From positions 7,562,501 through 7,626,500 of the forward strand of contig NZ_CP108442.1 of NCBI RefSeq assembly GCF_041435355.1: a stretch of DNA of 64,000 nt, written 5' to 3'. The notes under the pieces were generated by a model. The model saw only the letters and a list, made by a program, of their open reading frames with translations, was not told the origin of the DNA and made no database searches. The translations under genes were made by a program, and so were the position numbers. Source of the stretch: Streptomyces sp. NBC_01276 (lineage in GTDB: Bacteria; Actinomycetota; Actinomycetes; Streptomycetales; Streptomycetaceae). Below are positions 18,889-27,758 of this stretch, piece by piece (the first letter of the stretch is position 1; every line of letters begins with the position of its first letter).

Positions 18889-20264
18889 CCCCTCCCCGCC
18901 CCGCCCGACCGGCGGGCCGCGCCGCGCCGTCCGCCCCCGCGCCGTCCGCTCCCGCGCCGTCCGCCGCCCCCTCCGGGGACCTCGCGGCGGACGCCGCCGC
19001 CCTGGCCGCCCTCTGCGCCGACGGGGAACGCCTGCTGGCGGCCCTCCCCGCCCCCGCGGACCGGGACGGGGCCGCCTCCCGGCACGCGGCCCGGATCCAC
19101 GAAACCTGCCGCGACGCCCGCCACGCCTTCCTGGACCACCACACCGAAACCGTCTACGACCTCCTCACCTCCCGCCGCACCCGCCGCCCCCGCCTCGCCG
19201 AACTGGCGCGGACCGCGGCCGTCCGGTTCCCCGGCCTGGTCCCCGACCGGGCCCTTCTCGCCGAGGAGGCCGGCCGCCTCCAGGCCCACAAGGAAGGCCG
19301 CGAGATCGACCAGGGGATCTTCTTCGGTGCGGTGCTGCGCTCCCCGCGGGCCGGCACGCACCTGATCGAGACGATGCTCCGTCCCGCCCCCGGATCGGCC
19401 GCCCTCCTCGACGGCTTCCGCCGCACCGGCACCGTGGACCTCCCCACCGTCCGCCTCGAACGCCGCGGCCCCGCCGCGCACCTGACGTTCCACAACGGCC
19501 ACTGCCTCAACGCCGAGGACAACCGGCTGATCGCGGACCTGGAGACCGCCGTCGACCTCGCCCTCCTCGACGACACCGTCCGCGTCGGCGTCCTGCGCGG
19601 CGGCCCCGTCACCCACTCCCGCCACGCGGGCCGCCGGGTGTTCAGCGCCGGCATCAACCTCAAGGACCTGCACGCGGGAGCCATCTCGTACGTCGACTTC
19701 CTGCTCGGCCGGGAACTCGGCTACGTCCACAAGATCGCCCGCGGGCTGCTCACCGACTCCCCGGGCTGGCGCGGCCCGCTCGTCAGCAAACCCTGGATCG
19801 CCGCCGTCGACGCCTTCGCCATCGGCGGAGGCATGCAACTCCTCCTGGTCGTCGACCGGGTGATCGCCGCCGAGGGGGCCCTGCTCGGCCTGCCCGCCGC
19901 CGACGAGGGCATCGTGCCCGGCCTCGCCAACCTGCGCCTGCCGCGCCTCACCGGAGCCCGCACGGCCCGCCAGATCGTCCTCTCCGGCCGCCGCCTCACC
20001 GCCGGGGAACCCGACGCCGCCCTGGTCTGCGACGAGACCGTGCCCCCCGAGGAGGTCGGCGCGGCCGTCGAGCGCGCGGTCGGGGAACTCGCCGCGCCGG
20101 CCGTGGCGGCCAACCGCCGGATGCTCGCCCTGGCGCAGGAACCCCTCGAAGCCTTCCGCGCCCACCTCGCCGAGTTCGCCGTCGTCCAGGCCGCCCGCAT
20201 CCACAGCCCCGACGTCCTGGCCAAGGTGGAGCGCCGCCGGTCCCGTACCGGATCCGGCACGTGA
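18885..20264 (+). CDS. dpgC: DpgC-like cofactor-free dioxygenase
   Basis: A 459-residue DpgC-type enzyme, which in the glycopeptide pathway turns 3,5-dihydroxyphenylacetyl-CoA and O2 into 3,5-dihydroxyphenylglyoxylate without metal or cofactor. After an Ala/Pro-rich lead (about 1-30) comes the helical N-terminal domain (about 30-190), with HKEGREIDQGIFFGAVLRSP, then the crotonase-fold domain: FHNGHCLNAEDNRLIADLET, RRVFSAGINLKDLHAG with the oxyanion hole, and AFAIGGGMQLLLVVDRVIAA. GTG at 18885 overlaps the dpgB stop, implying translational coupling. No dpgD homologue follows. Confidence 0.93.
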   Translation: MTPPRPARPAGRAAPSAPAPSAPAPSAAPSGDLAADAAALAALCADGERLLAALPAPADRDGAASRHAARIHETCRDARHAFLDHHTETVYDLLTSRRTRRPRLAELARTAAVRFPGLVPDRALLAEEAGRLQAHKEGREIDQGIFFGAVLRSPRAGTHLIETMLRPAPGSAALLDGFRRTGTVDLPTVRLERRGPAAHLTFHNGHCLNAEDNRLIADLETAVDLALLDDTVRVGVLRGGPVTHSRHAGRRVFSAGINLKDLHAGAISYVDFLLGRELGYVHKIARGLLTDSPGWRGPLVSKPWIAAVDAFAIGGGMQLLLVVDRVIAAEGALLGLPAADEGIVPGLANLRLPRLTGARTARQIVLSGRRLTAGEPDAALVCDETVPPEEVGAAVERAVGELAAPAVAANRRMLALAQEPLEAFRAHLAEFAVVQAARIHSPDVLAKVERRRSRTGSGT

Positions 20265-21571
20265 GCGGGCCCCGCGCGTTCGACCTCGACCCCGCCGACC
20301 TGCACCCCTCCCTCGACGGCCCCGCCCCGGCCGCCGTCGGGTTCCTCAACGAGGTCATGGCCCGCCACCCCCGTGCCGTGTCCTTCGCCCCCGGCGCGCC
20401 CCACCCGCGCTCCTACGCCGACATCGACCTCGGCCGCCACCTGCAGCGCTTCCTCACCCACGCCGTCCAGGACCTCGGCCACCCGCCCGACGCGGCCCGC
20501 CGCCTGCTCTACGAGTACGGGCCCAGCCGCGGCCTGATCAACCACCTGGTCGCCGAAGCCCTCCACCGCGACCACGGCATCCGGGCCGCCCCCGAGGCCC
20601 TGGTGATCACCGTCGGCGCGCAGGAGGCACTGCTCCTGGTCCTGCGCGCCCTCTTCCGCTCCGCCACCGACGTCCTGGCCGTCGCCGAACCCTGCTTCGT
20701 CGGCGTCACCGGCGCCGCGCACCTCCTCGGCATCGGCCTGGAGGCGGTCCCGGAGACGGACCTCGGACCCGACCTGGACGCCCTGCGCACCGCCTGCCGC
20801 ACCGCCCGCCGCGCCGGCCGCCGCGTCCGCGCCTGCTACGTGGCCCCCGACTTCTCCAACCCGGGCGGCAACCGGATGGACCTCGACGCCCGCCTGCGGC
20901 TGCTGCGCCTGGCGGCCGAGGAGGAGTTCCTGGTCCTGGAGGACAACGTCTACGGGTTCACCGCCGCCCCGGGCCGCGAACTGCCCCCGCTCAAGGCCCT
21001 GGACACCGAGGCCCGCGTGGTCCACATCGGCACCTTCGCCAAGGTCTGCTTCCCCGGGGCCCGCGTCGGCTACGTCGTCGCCGACCAGCGCGTGCGCACC
21101 ACGGACGGCGCCGCCGCCCCGCTCGCGGCCGGGCTGGCCCGCCTCAAGACGATGGTCTCCGTCAACACCTCGCCCGTCTGCCAGGCCCTGATCGGCGGCA
21201 TGCTGCTGGAACACGGCGGCTCGCTCGCCGGCCCCGTGGGCCGCCGCGCCGCCCTCTACCGCCGCAACCTCGCCCACCTGCTGGACGCCCTCGACCGGCA
21301 GGCCGCCGGGGGGCTGCCGCCGGGCATCACCTGGAACCGTCCCGAAGCGGGCTTCTTCGTCCGGGTCACCCTGCCCGTCCGCGCCGACGAGGCACTGCTG
21401 CGGGTGTCCGCCTCCCGGCACGGGGTGCTCTGGACCCCGATGGCGCCCTTCTACCTCGGCGACGGCGGCGACCGGGCGCTGCGCCTGTCGTGCAGCTACC
21501 TCGAACCCGAGCGGATCGAGATCGGGGCGGCCCGCCTCGGAGCCTTCCTGCGCGCCGAGGCCCGGCCGTGA
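20261..21571 (+). CDS. hpgT: PLP-dependent aminotransferase (HpgT-like)
   Basis: A 436-residue fold-type I aminotransferase of the kind that makes phenylglycines (HpgT/PgaT). The PLP lysine is in HIGTFAKVCFPGARVGYVVA; the cofactor Asp/Tyr region is ACYVAPDFSNPGGNRMD; the substrate-side Arg is in LRLSCSYLEPERI. It would convert the arylglyoxylate from DpgC into 3,5-dihydroxyphenylglycine. GTG at 20261 overlaps the dpgC stop. The N terminus (AFDLDPADLHPSLDGPAPAA) is typical of MocR/KAT-II-like aminotransferases. Confidence 0.88.
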   Translation: MSGPRAFDLDPADLHPSLDGPAPAAVGFLNEVMARHPRAVSFAPGAPHPRSYADIDLGRHLQRFLTHAVQDLGHPPDAARRLLYEYGPSRGLINHLVAEALHRDHGIRAAPEALVITVGAQEALLLVLRALFRSATDVLAVAEPCFVGVTGAAHLLGIGLEAVPETDLGPDLDALRTACRTARRAGRRVRACYVAPDFSNPGGNRMDLDARLRLLRLAAEEEFLVLEDNVYGFTAAPGRELPPLKALDTEARVVHIGTFAKVCFPGARVGYVVADQRVRTTDGAAAPLAAGLARLKTMVSVNTSPVCQALIGGMLLEHGGSLAGPVGRRAALYRRNLAHLLDALDRQAAGGLPPGITWNRPEAGFFVRVTLPVRADEALLRVSASRHGVLWTPMAPFYLGDGGDRALRLSCSYLEPERIEIGAARLGAFLRAEARP

Positions 21572-22869
21572 CCGCCCCCGGCCCCGCACGGGACCTCCCG
21601 CAGCCCCGGCGCCCGGCACCACCCCCGGGCTCCGCGGACCTTCCGCGCGCGCCGGGGCCCCCGCGGCCCCCGGACCCCGAGGAGCCCCGCCGGCTCCCCG
21701 TCCGCCGCACCGCGCCCTTCGACCCGCCGCCCGAACTCGCCGCCCTGCGCGAGGAGTCCCCCCTGTCCCGCCTGCGCTACCCCGACGGGCACCTGGGCTG
21801 GCTCGTCACCGGGTACGCGACGGCCCGCGCCGTTCTGGCCGACCCCCGCTTCAGCGCCCGCTCCGAGCTCAAACGGGTCCCCGTCGCCCGCCCGGGCACG
21901 GACCCCTTCTACGGGGCGCCCGCGCTGCCGGGCTGGCTGGTCGACATGGACGCCCCGGAGCACACCCGGCTGCGCCGGCGCCTGGCCGGGGCCTTCACGG
22001 CCCACCGCACGCGCTCCCTCGAACCCCGCATCACGGCCATCGTGGACCGGCACCTGACGGCGATGGCCCGGCGCGGCGCCCCCGCCGACCTGGTGGCCGA
22101 CTTCGCGCTGCCCGTCCCCTCACTGGTGATCTGCGAGCTGCTCGGGGTCCCGTACGGGGACCGCGCCGACTTCCAGCGCCACAGCGCGACCCTCTTCAGC
22201 CTGGACGCGAGCGCGGAGCAGGCCGCCTCCGCCATGCGGGAGCTCGACGCCTACCTCACGGCCCTGGTCCTGCGCGGACGCCGCGGCGCTGCGGCCGGGG
22301 GCCTGCTCGCCGACCTCGCGGCGGATGCCGCCCTCACGGTCGCGGAGACCGCGGGCCTCGGCGCCCTGCTCCTGTCGGCGGGCCACGAGACCACCGCGGG
22401 GTCCCTGAGCCTGGGCGCGTTCGCCCTGCTGTGCCACCCCGCCCAGCTGGCCCGGCTGACCTCCGGCGCCGTCGCGCCCGACACCGTCGTGGAGGAGCTG
22501 CTGCGCTACCTGACGATCTTCCACTTCGGGGTGCCGAGGACCCCGTCGCAGGACGTCACGCTGGCGGGGCGGACCCTGCGCGCGGGGGAGTCCGTCACGG
22601 TCTGTCTGCCCGCCGCCAACCGGGACCCCGGACGCTTCCCGGACCCGGACCGCCTCGACGTCGGGCGGCGCGCCACCGGGCACCTGGCCTTCGGGCACGG
22701 CGTGCACCAGTGCATCGGGCAGAACCTGGCCCGTGCCGAGATGCGGATCGCCTTCCCGGCCCTCTTCGCGCGCTTCCCCCGGCTCCGCCTCGCGGTGCCC
22801 CCCGCCGAGGTGCCCCTCGGTGCGGACATGGGCTTCTACGGTGTCCACCGGCTGCCCGTCACCTGGTGA
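21568..22869 (+). CDS. Cytochrome P450 of the pheganomycin-type cluster
   Basis: A 433-residue P450. The I-helix has ALLLSAGHETTAGSLSLGA, the K-helix ExxR is EELLRY, and the haem loop is FGHGVHQCIGQNLARAEMR with Cys382. The first 50 residues are unusually Pro/Arg-rich. GTG at 21568 overlaps the aminotransferase stop. In pheganomycin the aromatic unit carries a 4-hydroxymethyl group; the simplest role for this enzyme is hydroxylation of a 4-methyl group set by a methyltransferase of the cluster. That is inference. It is last of the plus-strand operon and ends 8 bases from the convergent exporter gene. Confidence 0.9.
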   Translation: MTAPGPARDLPQPRRPAPPPGSADLPRAPGPPRPPDPEEPRRLPVRRTAPFDPPPELAALREESPLSRLRYPDGHLGWLVTGYATARAVLADPRFSARSELKRVPVARPGTDPFYGAPALPGWLVDMDAPEHTRLRRRLAGAFTAHRTRSLEPRITAIVDRHLTAMARRGAPADLVADFALPVPSLVICELLGVPYGDRADFQRHSATLFSLDASAEQAASAMRELDAYLTALVLRGRRGAAAGGLLADLAADAALTVAETAGLGALLLSAGHETTAGSLSLGAFALLCHPAQLARLTSGAVAPDTVVEELLRYLTIFHFGVPRTPSQDVTLAGRTLRAGESVTVCLPAANRDPGRFPDPDRLDVGRRATGHLAFGHGVHQCIGQNLARAEMRIAFPALFARFPRLRLAVPPAEVPLGADMGFYGVHRLPVTW

Positions 22870-22877
22870 ACCCGCCC

Positions 22878-24776
22878 TCAGCCCGCGGGCGCGGCCCCGG
22901 ACCCGCCGTGCCAGGACGTCCACAGCGCAGCGTACGGGCCCCGGCGCGCGACCAGTTCCGCGTGCGGGCCGGCCTCGGAGATCCGGCCCTCCTCCATCAC
23001 CACCACCCGGTCCGCGTCCTGCGCGGTGTGCAGCCGGTGCGCGATGGAGACCACCGTTCCGGTCAGCAGGCCCGCCAGGGACCGCTCCAGCGCCCGCGCG
23101 CTCCGGCCGTCCAGCAACGCGGTCGCCTCGTCCAGCACCACCACCCGCGGGTCGCACAGCACCAGCCGGGCCAGCGCCAGCTCCTGGGCCTGGGCCGGAG
23201 ACAGGGCCGTCGCCCCGGTGCCCACCCGGCACCCGAGCCCCATCGCCGAGGCCCACTCCCCGGCCCCCACCGCCCGCAGCGCCCGCTCCAGTTCCGCCGG
23301 CCGCGCCTGCGGGCGGGCGATCAGCAGGTTGTCCGCCAGGGTGCCGCCGAACACGTGGTACTCCTGCGTCACCAGCACCACGTCCCGCCGAGCGGTGGTC
23401 CCCGTACGGTCGGGCAGTACGGGGGCCCCGTCGAGCGTGACGCTGCCTCGGTCCGGCGGGTGCACCCCCGCGATCAGCCGCCCCAGGGTCGACTTGCCCG
23501 CCCCGGACGGCCCGACGACGGCCAGCCGCTCCCCGGGCGCCAGCCGCAGGTCGACCCCGCGCAGGATGTCCCGGCCGTCCCGGTAGGCGTAGTGCACGCC
23601 GCGCAGTGCGAGCACCCCGGGACCGCCACCCGCCCCGGACCCCGCGGGCCGCGCCGCTCCCGTCCCGATGGCCGTACCCGTACCCGTACCCGTATCCGTA
23701 TCGGGACCCGTATCCACACCCGTCCCCGTGCGGGTTCCCGTCGCCGGCCCGGCCGCGGGCCCGGCGTCCCCGGCGGCCGCGGGACCCACTCCGAGCACCC
23801 GCGCCAACGAGGCGCCGCCCACCTGGAGTTCGTCCATCCAGAACAGCAGCGTGTCCACCGGCCCGGTGATCTGCTGCATGTAGAGGGTGGTCGCCGTCAC
23901 GGCGGCGAGGGAGACCCGCCCGTCCGCGTAGAGCAGCCCGCCGACGAGCAGGGTCGCCACCACCGGCAGGACGTACCCGGTGTCCGCGACCGGCAGGTAC
24001 ACGCACCGCAGGAACAGCGTGCGCCGCTCGGCCGCCTCCGAGGCGGCCGCGTCCCCGTCGGTCCGCGCGTGCCGGCGCTCCGCCAGCCGCAGGGCGTCCA
24101 CCGTGCGCGCCCCGGTGGCGGTCTCCGCGAGCCCGTCGGACAGTCGCGCGTACGAGGCGTTGGCCCGCAGGTAGCCCGCCCGCGCCCGCCGCAGGTACCA
24201 GCGGGTGGACAGCCACAGCACCGGTACGGCGACCAGACAGGGCAGGGCCAGGAGCGGATCGGTGAGGCAGACCGCGCCGAGCGTCAGCAGGATCGTCGTC
24301 CCCGCCACCAGGGTGTCGGGCACCGCCCGCTGCACCGTCAGCGCCAGTACGTCGATGTCCCGGGTGGTGCGGGTGACCAGGTCGCCCGATCCGGCCCGCT
24401 CCACGGTCCGCGTCGGCAGGGCCAGCACCCGCTCCACGAACTCCTCCCGCAGCCGCGCCAGCACGCTCTCGCCCAGTCGCTGCGAGGCCAGCAGCGCGAA
24501 GCGGGTGAGGACGGCCTGCGCGGTCACCGCCGCGCAGATCACGAGGGCCACCCGGCCGATCTCCGCCGTACCGCCGGCGGCGTCCTCCACGAGCCGGCCC
24601 AGCAACTGCGGGGCCACCAGGCCGGAAACGGCCGCCAGCGCGTGCAGCGCCAGGGCCCGTGCGAGCTCGCGCCGATGACGCAGCGCCGTCCGGCGGGCGT
24701 ACGCGCGCACCTCGCGCTGCGAGGCGACCGGCAGCGTCCGTTCCTCCGCCCCCACGTCCTGCGTCCCCACGCTCAC
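22878..24776 (-). CDS. ABC exporter half, TMD-NBD (intact Walker A/B, altered signature)
   Basis: A 632-residue half-transporter. Six membrane helices (about 40-300) include ALALHALAAVSGLVAPQLLG and LPVVATLLVGGLLYADG. A Thr/Gly repeat linker (about residues 345-370, TGTGTGTAIGTG) leads to the ATPase domain with Walker A GPSGAGKST, Walker B VVVLDEATALLDG and H-loop SIAHRLH. The signature motif is LSPAQ rather than LSGGQ. GTG at 24776 overlaps the stop of the partner half. It probably exports the cluster's product as a heterodimer with the next entry. Confidence 0.9.
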   Translation of the reverse strand: MSVGTQDVGAEERTLPVASQREVRAYARRTALRHRRELARALALHALAAVSGLVAPQLLGRLVEDAAGGTAEIGRVALVICAAVTAQAVLTRFALLASQRLGESVLARLREEFVERVLALPTRTVERAGSGDLVTRTTRDIDVLALTVQRAVPDTLVAGTTILLTLGAVCLTDPLLALPCLVAVPVLWLSTRWYLRRARAGYLRANASYARLSDGLAETATGARTVDALRLAERRHARTDGDAAASEAAERRTLFLRCVYLPVADTGYVLPVVATLLVGGLLYADGRVSLAAVTATTLYMQQITGPVDTLLFWMDELQVGGASLARVLGVGPAAAGDAGPAAGPATGTRTGTGVDTGPDTDTGTGTGTAIGTGAARPAGSGAGGGPGVLALRGVHYAYRDGRDILRGVDLRLAPGERLAVVGPSGAGKSTLGRLIAGVHPPDRGSVTLDGAPVLPDRTGTTARRDVVLVTQEYHVFGGTLADNLLIARPQARPAELERALRAVGAGEWASAMGLGCRVGTGATALSPAQAQELALARLVLCDPRVVVLDEATALLDGRSARALERSLAGLLTGTVVSIAHRLHTAQDADRVVVMEEGRISEAGPHAELVARRGPYAALWTSWHGGSGAAPAG

Positions 24777-26536
24777 GCGAGTGCCTCCCGGATGACGGCC
24801 GACCGGTAACGGGGGTCCGACAGCAGCTCCGGGTGCGGCCCCTCGGCGACGGCCTTCCCGTCCTCCACGTAGACCACGTGGTCGGTGTGGTCCAGCAGCA
24901 GCGGACTGGTCGTGAACACCACCGTGGAGCGTCCGCTCCGGTGCGGTCCGAGGCGGGCCGCGACCCGCCCCTCGGTGTGCGCGTCGAGGGCGTTCGTCGG
25001 TTCCACCAGCACCAGCACCTCCGGATCGGTCATCAGCGCCCGGACGAGCCGCAGCCGCTGGCGCTGCCCGCCGGAGAACTCCCGTCCGCCCGCGGTCTCC
25101 TGGCCCAGCCGATCGGGCAGGGCGTCGACCACGTCCTCGGCGGACGCGGTGCGCAGCGCCCGCGCGAGGGCCGCGTCCGCCTCCGCCGGCGCGGCGCCGT
25201 CGGGGGAGCCGGCGGCGTCGGCGGGACCGCGCGGATCGAGCTCGGCGGCCAGCGGCCCGGAGAACATCGCGTCGCCGTTGCCGACCACCAGGATCCGGCG
25301 GCGAACGCCGTCCAGCCCGAACTCCTCCAGCGCCCGGCCGCCGTACGTGACCCTGCTCTCCCGGTGCCGGCCCAGGCGGTCGGCGAGCAGCAGGGCGTCG
25401 CCCCCGTCCGCGCACACCACCCCCACCAGCAGCCCGGGAGGGACGACCAGCCCGGACTCCGGATCGCGCAGCTCGGCCCCGCCGGTCCCCCCGGGCAGGA
25501 CGTCGGGTCCCGGCCGCAGCTCCGGGGCGAGCCGCAGGAACGCGGTCACCCGTCCGGCCGCGACCCCCGCCCGGGTCAGCTGGTCCACCATCACCGTCAC
25601 CTGCCGCAGCTCATCGGCGAGCAGGACCGCGTACCCGTAGAAGGAGACCAGCACCCCCGGCTCGATCGTGCCGGCCCGCACCTGGCGGGCTCCCAGCCAC
25701 ACCACCGCGGTCACCAGCAGTCCGGGCAGCAGCAGCCGCCCCAGCGCGATGTTGGACTGCACCCCGGCCACGGAGACGGCCTCGGCCCGCACCCGCTGGG
25801 AGGCCTCCCGGTAGCGGAGCCCGTACACCGCCTCCCCGCCGATCCCGCGCAGCACGCGCAGCCCGTCGACGATGTCCACCGACAGGTCCGTGAGCGCGCC
25901 CTGGCGCTCCCGGAGCCGCGCCTGCCGGTCGTGCAGCCGCCGCATCAGCCAGGTCACGACGGCCGCGATCACCGGTACCCCGGCGAGGACCACCAGCCCC
26001 AGGCGCCAGGAGGAGGCCAGCATGAACACCGCCACGAACACGATGGCCACCACGGCGCCGGCCCCCCGGGCGGTCCCTTCCAGGGCCGTTCCCAGCCGGC
26101 CCACGTCGAGGGAGCCGGCGCCCACGACGGCGCCCGTGGAGACCCGGCCCGGCAGTTCCGTCCCCAGCTCGGCCGACTTGCGGACCAGCAGCCGGGTGGT
26201 CAGGTACGAGGCGCCCAGCCGGTTGGCGGTGGAACCCCGGTCGCGGACCATCCCGGTCAGGGCCTGGACCACCCCCAGCAGCAGCACCACCGAGGCCCAC
26301 AGGACCAGCGCCCGCCGGTCGCGCGGGATCAGCCCGAGGTCGAGGGCCCGGCCGACCGCCGCGGGGATCAGCGCCTGGGACATCGTGCAGGCCACCCCGA
26401 AGCCGGTGGCGAGCAGGACGGTCCGGCGGTGCCGGGAGGCGAGCCAGAGCAGGTAGCGGGCGGCGGAGCGGGTGTCGGGGACACCGGGTGCGGGAGCGGT
26501 CGCGGGGGAGGGAGCGGGAGTGGTGGTGCGGTGCAT
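24773..26536 (-). CDS. ABC exporter half, TMD-NBD (degenerate Walker A, intact signature)
   Basis: A 587-residue half-transporter. Membrane helices run from TVLLATGFGVACTMSQALIP to about 290. In the ATPase domain the P-loop has lost its GxxGxGKS/T (VGVVCADGGDALLLADRLG), Walker B is VLVLVEPTNALDAHT, and the signature EFSGGQRQRLRLVRAL is canonical. The partner shows the reverse, so a heterodimer would have one consensus and one degenerate ATP site, as in known asymmetric exporters. ATG at 26536 overlaps the methyltransferase stop (ATGA), making a three-gene translationally coupled unit. Confidence 0.9.
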   Translation of the reverse strand: MHRTTTPAPSPATAPAPGVPDTRSAARYLLWLASRHRRTVLLATGFGVACTMSQALIPAAVGRALDLGLIPRDRRALVLWASVVLLLGVVQALTGMVRDRGSTANRLGASYLTTRLLVRKSAELGTELPGRVSTGAVVGAGSLDVGRLGTALEGTARGAGAVVAIVFVAVFMLASSWRLGLVVLAGVPVIAAVVTWLMRRLHDRQARLRERQGALTDLSVDIVDGLRVLRGIGGEAVYGLRYREASQRVRAEAVSVAGVQSNIALGRLLLPGLLVTAVVWLGARQVRAGTIEPGVLVSFYGYAVLLADELRQVTVMVDQLTRAGVAAGRVTAFLRLAPELRPGPDVLPGGTGGAELRDPESGLVVPPGLLVGVVCADGGDALLLADRLGRHRESRVTYGGRALEEFGLDGVRRRILVVGNGDAMFSGPLAAELDPRGPADAAGSPDGAAPAEADAALARALRTASAEDVVDALPDRLGQETAGGREFSGGQRQRLRLVRALMTDPEVLVLVEPTNALDAHTEGRVAARLGPHRSGRSTVVFTTSPLLLDHTDHVVYVEDGKAVAEGPHPELLSDPRYRSAVIREALA

Positions 26537-27588
26537 CAGGCCTTCGTTCCGACGGTCAGTCCGTGCTCGTACGGGAATCCGGTCAGGGTCCGGACCCCGG
26601 AGAAACCGGCCGCGGTCATCCAGCGCTCGTAGTCGCGGGCCGGGTAGGCCATGCCCTGCCCACTGGCGAGCACGTTGAGGTAGAGCGAGAGCCGCGCCGA
26701 GTACCAGCCGCGCGTCTCGTCGTCGGAGACGTTGTACCCGTACACGAACACCCGCCCGCCGGACGGCAGGACGGAGTGTGCCTTGGCCAGCAGCGCGGTG
26801 ATCTGCTCGCCGGAGAAGATCTCCAGGACGTGGCTGAAGAGCACGGCGTCGTGTCCGGGCGGGAAGGGATCGGCGAACAGGTCGCCGGGATGCACGCGCA
26901 CCCGCTCGCCGAAGCCGGGCGCGGCCGTCCGCCCGGCGATCTCCGAGACGCTGGGGATGTCGAAGACGGTCGAGGTGAGCCGCGGGTACCGGGCCGCGAG
27001 ACGGGTGCTCGTCGTGCCGTCACCGCCGCCCACGTCCAGCAGCGCGCGGACGCCCGCGAAGCCCTCGTGCGCGACCAGCGCGTCCACGCTCTTGAGGGTG
27101 AACGCGCTCATCGCGCGGTGGAACACCGCCTCCAGCGGCGGATCGTGGGCCAGCCTCCCGTAGAGCGTGGGCTCGGTTCCGGGGTGGGCGTCGAGCGCCG
27201 TGTTGGTGCCGGCCCGCAGGGCCTCGCCCGTCCGGGCGAAGGCCGGGTAGTACACCTCTTTCCAGCCGGTGAGGATGTGCCGCCAGGCGTCCGGGCCGTC
27301 CGGAACCAACAGGTCCGCGGCCACCGGGGAGTTGGCGTAGCCGCCGTCGTGGCGTTCGAGCAAGCCGGTGGTGCACACCGCGTGCAGCAGCACGCGCAGC
27401 TGGTGGGCGGGCAGACCGGTGAACTCCCGGATCTCCTCGAAGGCGGCGGACCCGCGGCCCGCCAGGTACCCGAAGACGTCCAGCTCGACGGCGGCGACCA
27501 CCGCGTTGAACAGCGCGGGTGCGTTCACCAGGAAGTGGAAGCGTTCGTAGGCCGGATCGTCGGTGTCCGGACCGGTGTCCTCGCGCAT
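26536..27588 (-). CDS. SAM-dependent methyltransferase (O-methyltransferase-2 family)
   Basis: A 350-residue methyltransferase of the plant-like/hydroxyneurosporene O-methyltransferase type. The N-terminal dimerisation winged helix (about 15-95) has RFHFLVNAPALFNAVVAAVE and FTGLPAHQLRVLLHAVCTTG; the SAM site is LLDVGGGDGTTSTRLAARYP (about 185); HVLEIFSGEQ and GRVFVYGYNVSDDE follow. The usual catalytic His-Glu pair of O-methylating members is not obvious. In context it is the leading candidate for methylating ring position 4 of the dihydroxyphenyl unit (a resorcinol carbon), or a product hydroxyl. ATG at 27588 has AAAGGG upstream. It heads the coupled exporter operon. Confidence 0.82.
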   Translation of the reverse strand: MREDTGPDTDDPAYERFHFLVNAPALFNAVVAAVELDVFGYLAGRGSAAFEEIREFTGLPAHQLRVLLHAVCTTGLLERHDGGYANSPVAADLLVPDGPDAWRHILTGWKEVYYPAFARTGEALRAGTNTALDAHPGTEPTLYGRLAHDPPLEAVFHRAMSAFTLKSVDALVAHEGFAGVRALLDVGGGDGTTSTRLAARYPRLTSTVFDIPSVSEIAGRTAAPGFGERVRVHPGDLFADPFPPGHDAVLFSHVLEIFSGEQITALLAKAHSVLPSGGRVFVYGYNVSDDETRGWYSARLSLYLNVLASGQGMAYPARDYERWMTAAGFSGVRTLTGFPYEHGLTVGTKA

Positions 27589-27758
27589 GGGGCAGCCCTT
27601 TCGTCGGCCGGACGGCGCGGCGGGCGGGCGACGGGCGCCGGGCGGCCCGCTCGTTCCGGGGGAGGGGAGCTCGATCGTCCGAAGGCCCCGCATCGTGGCA
27701 CGGCCGGCTCGGGACCCGCAACGGCGCCCGACGCATTCCGGCCGCCCCCGCGGACCCC

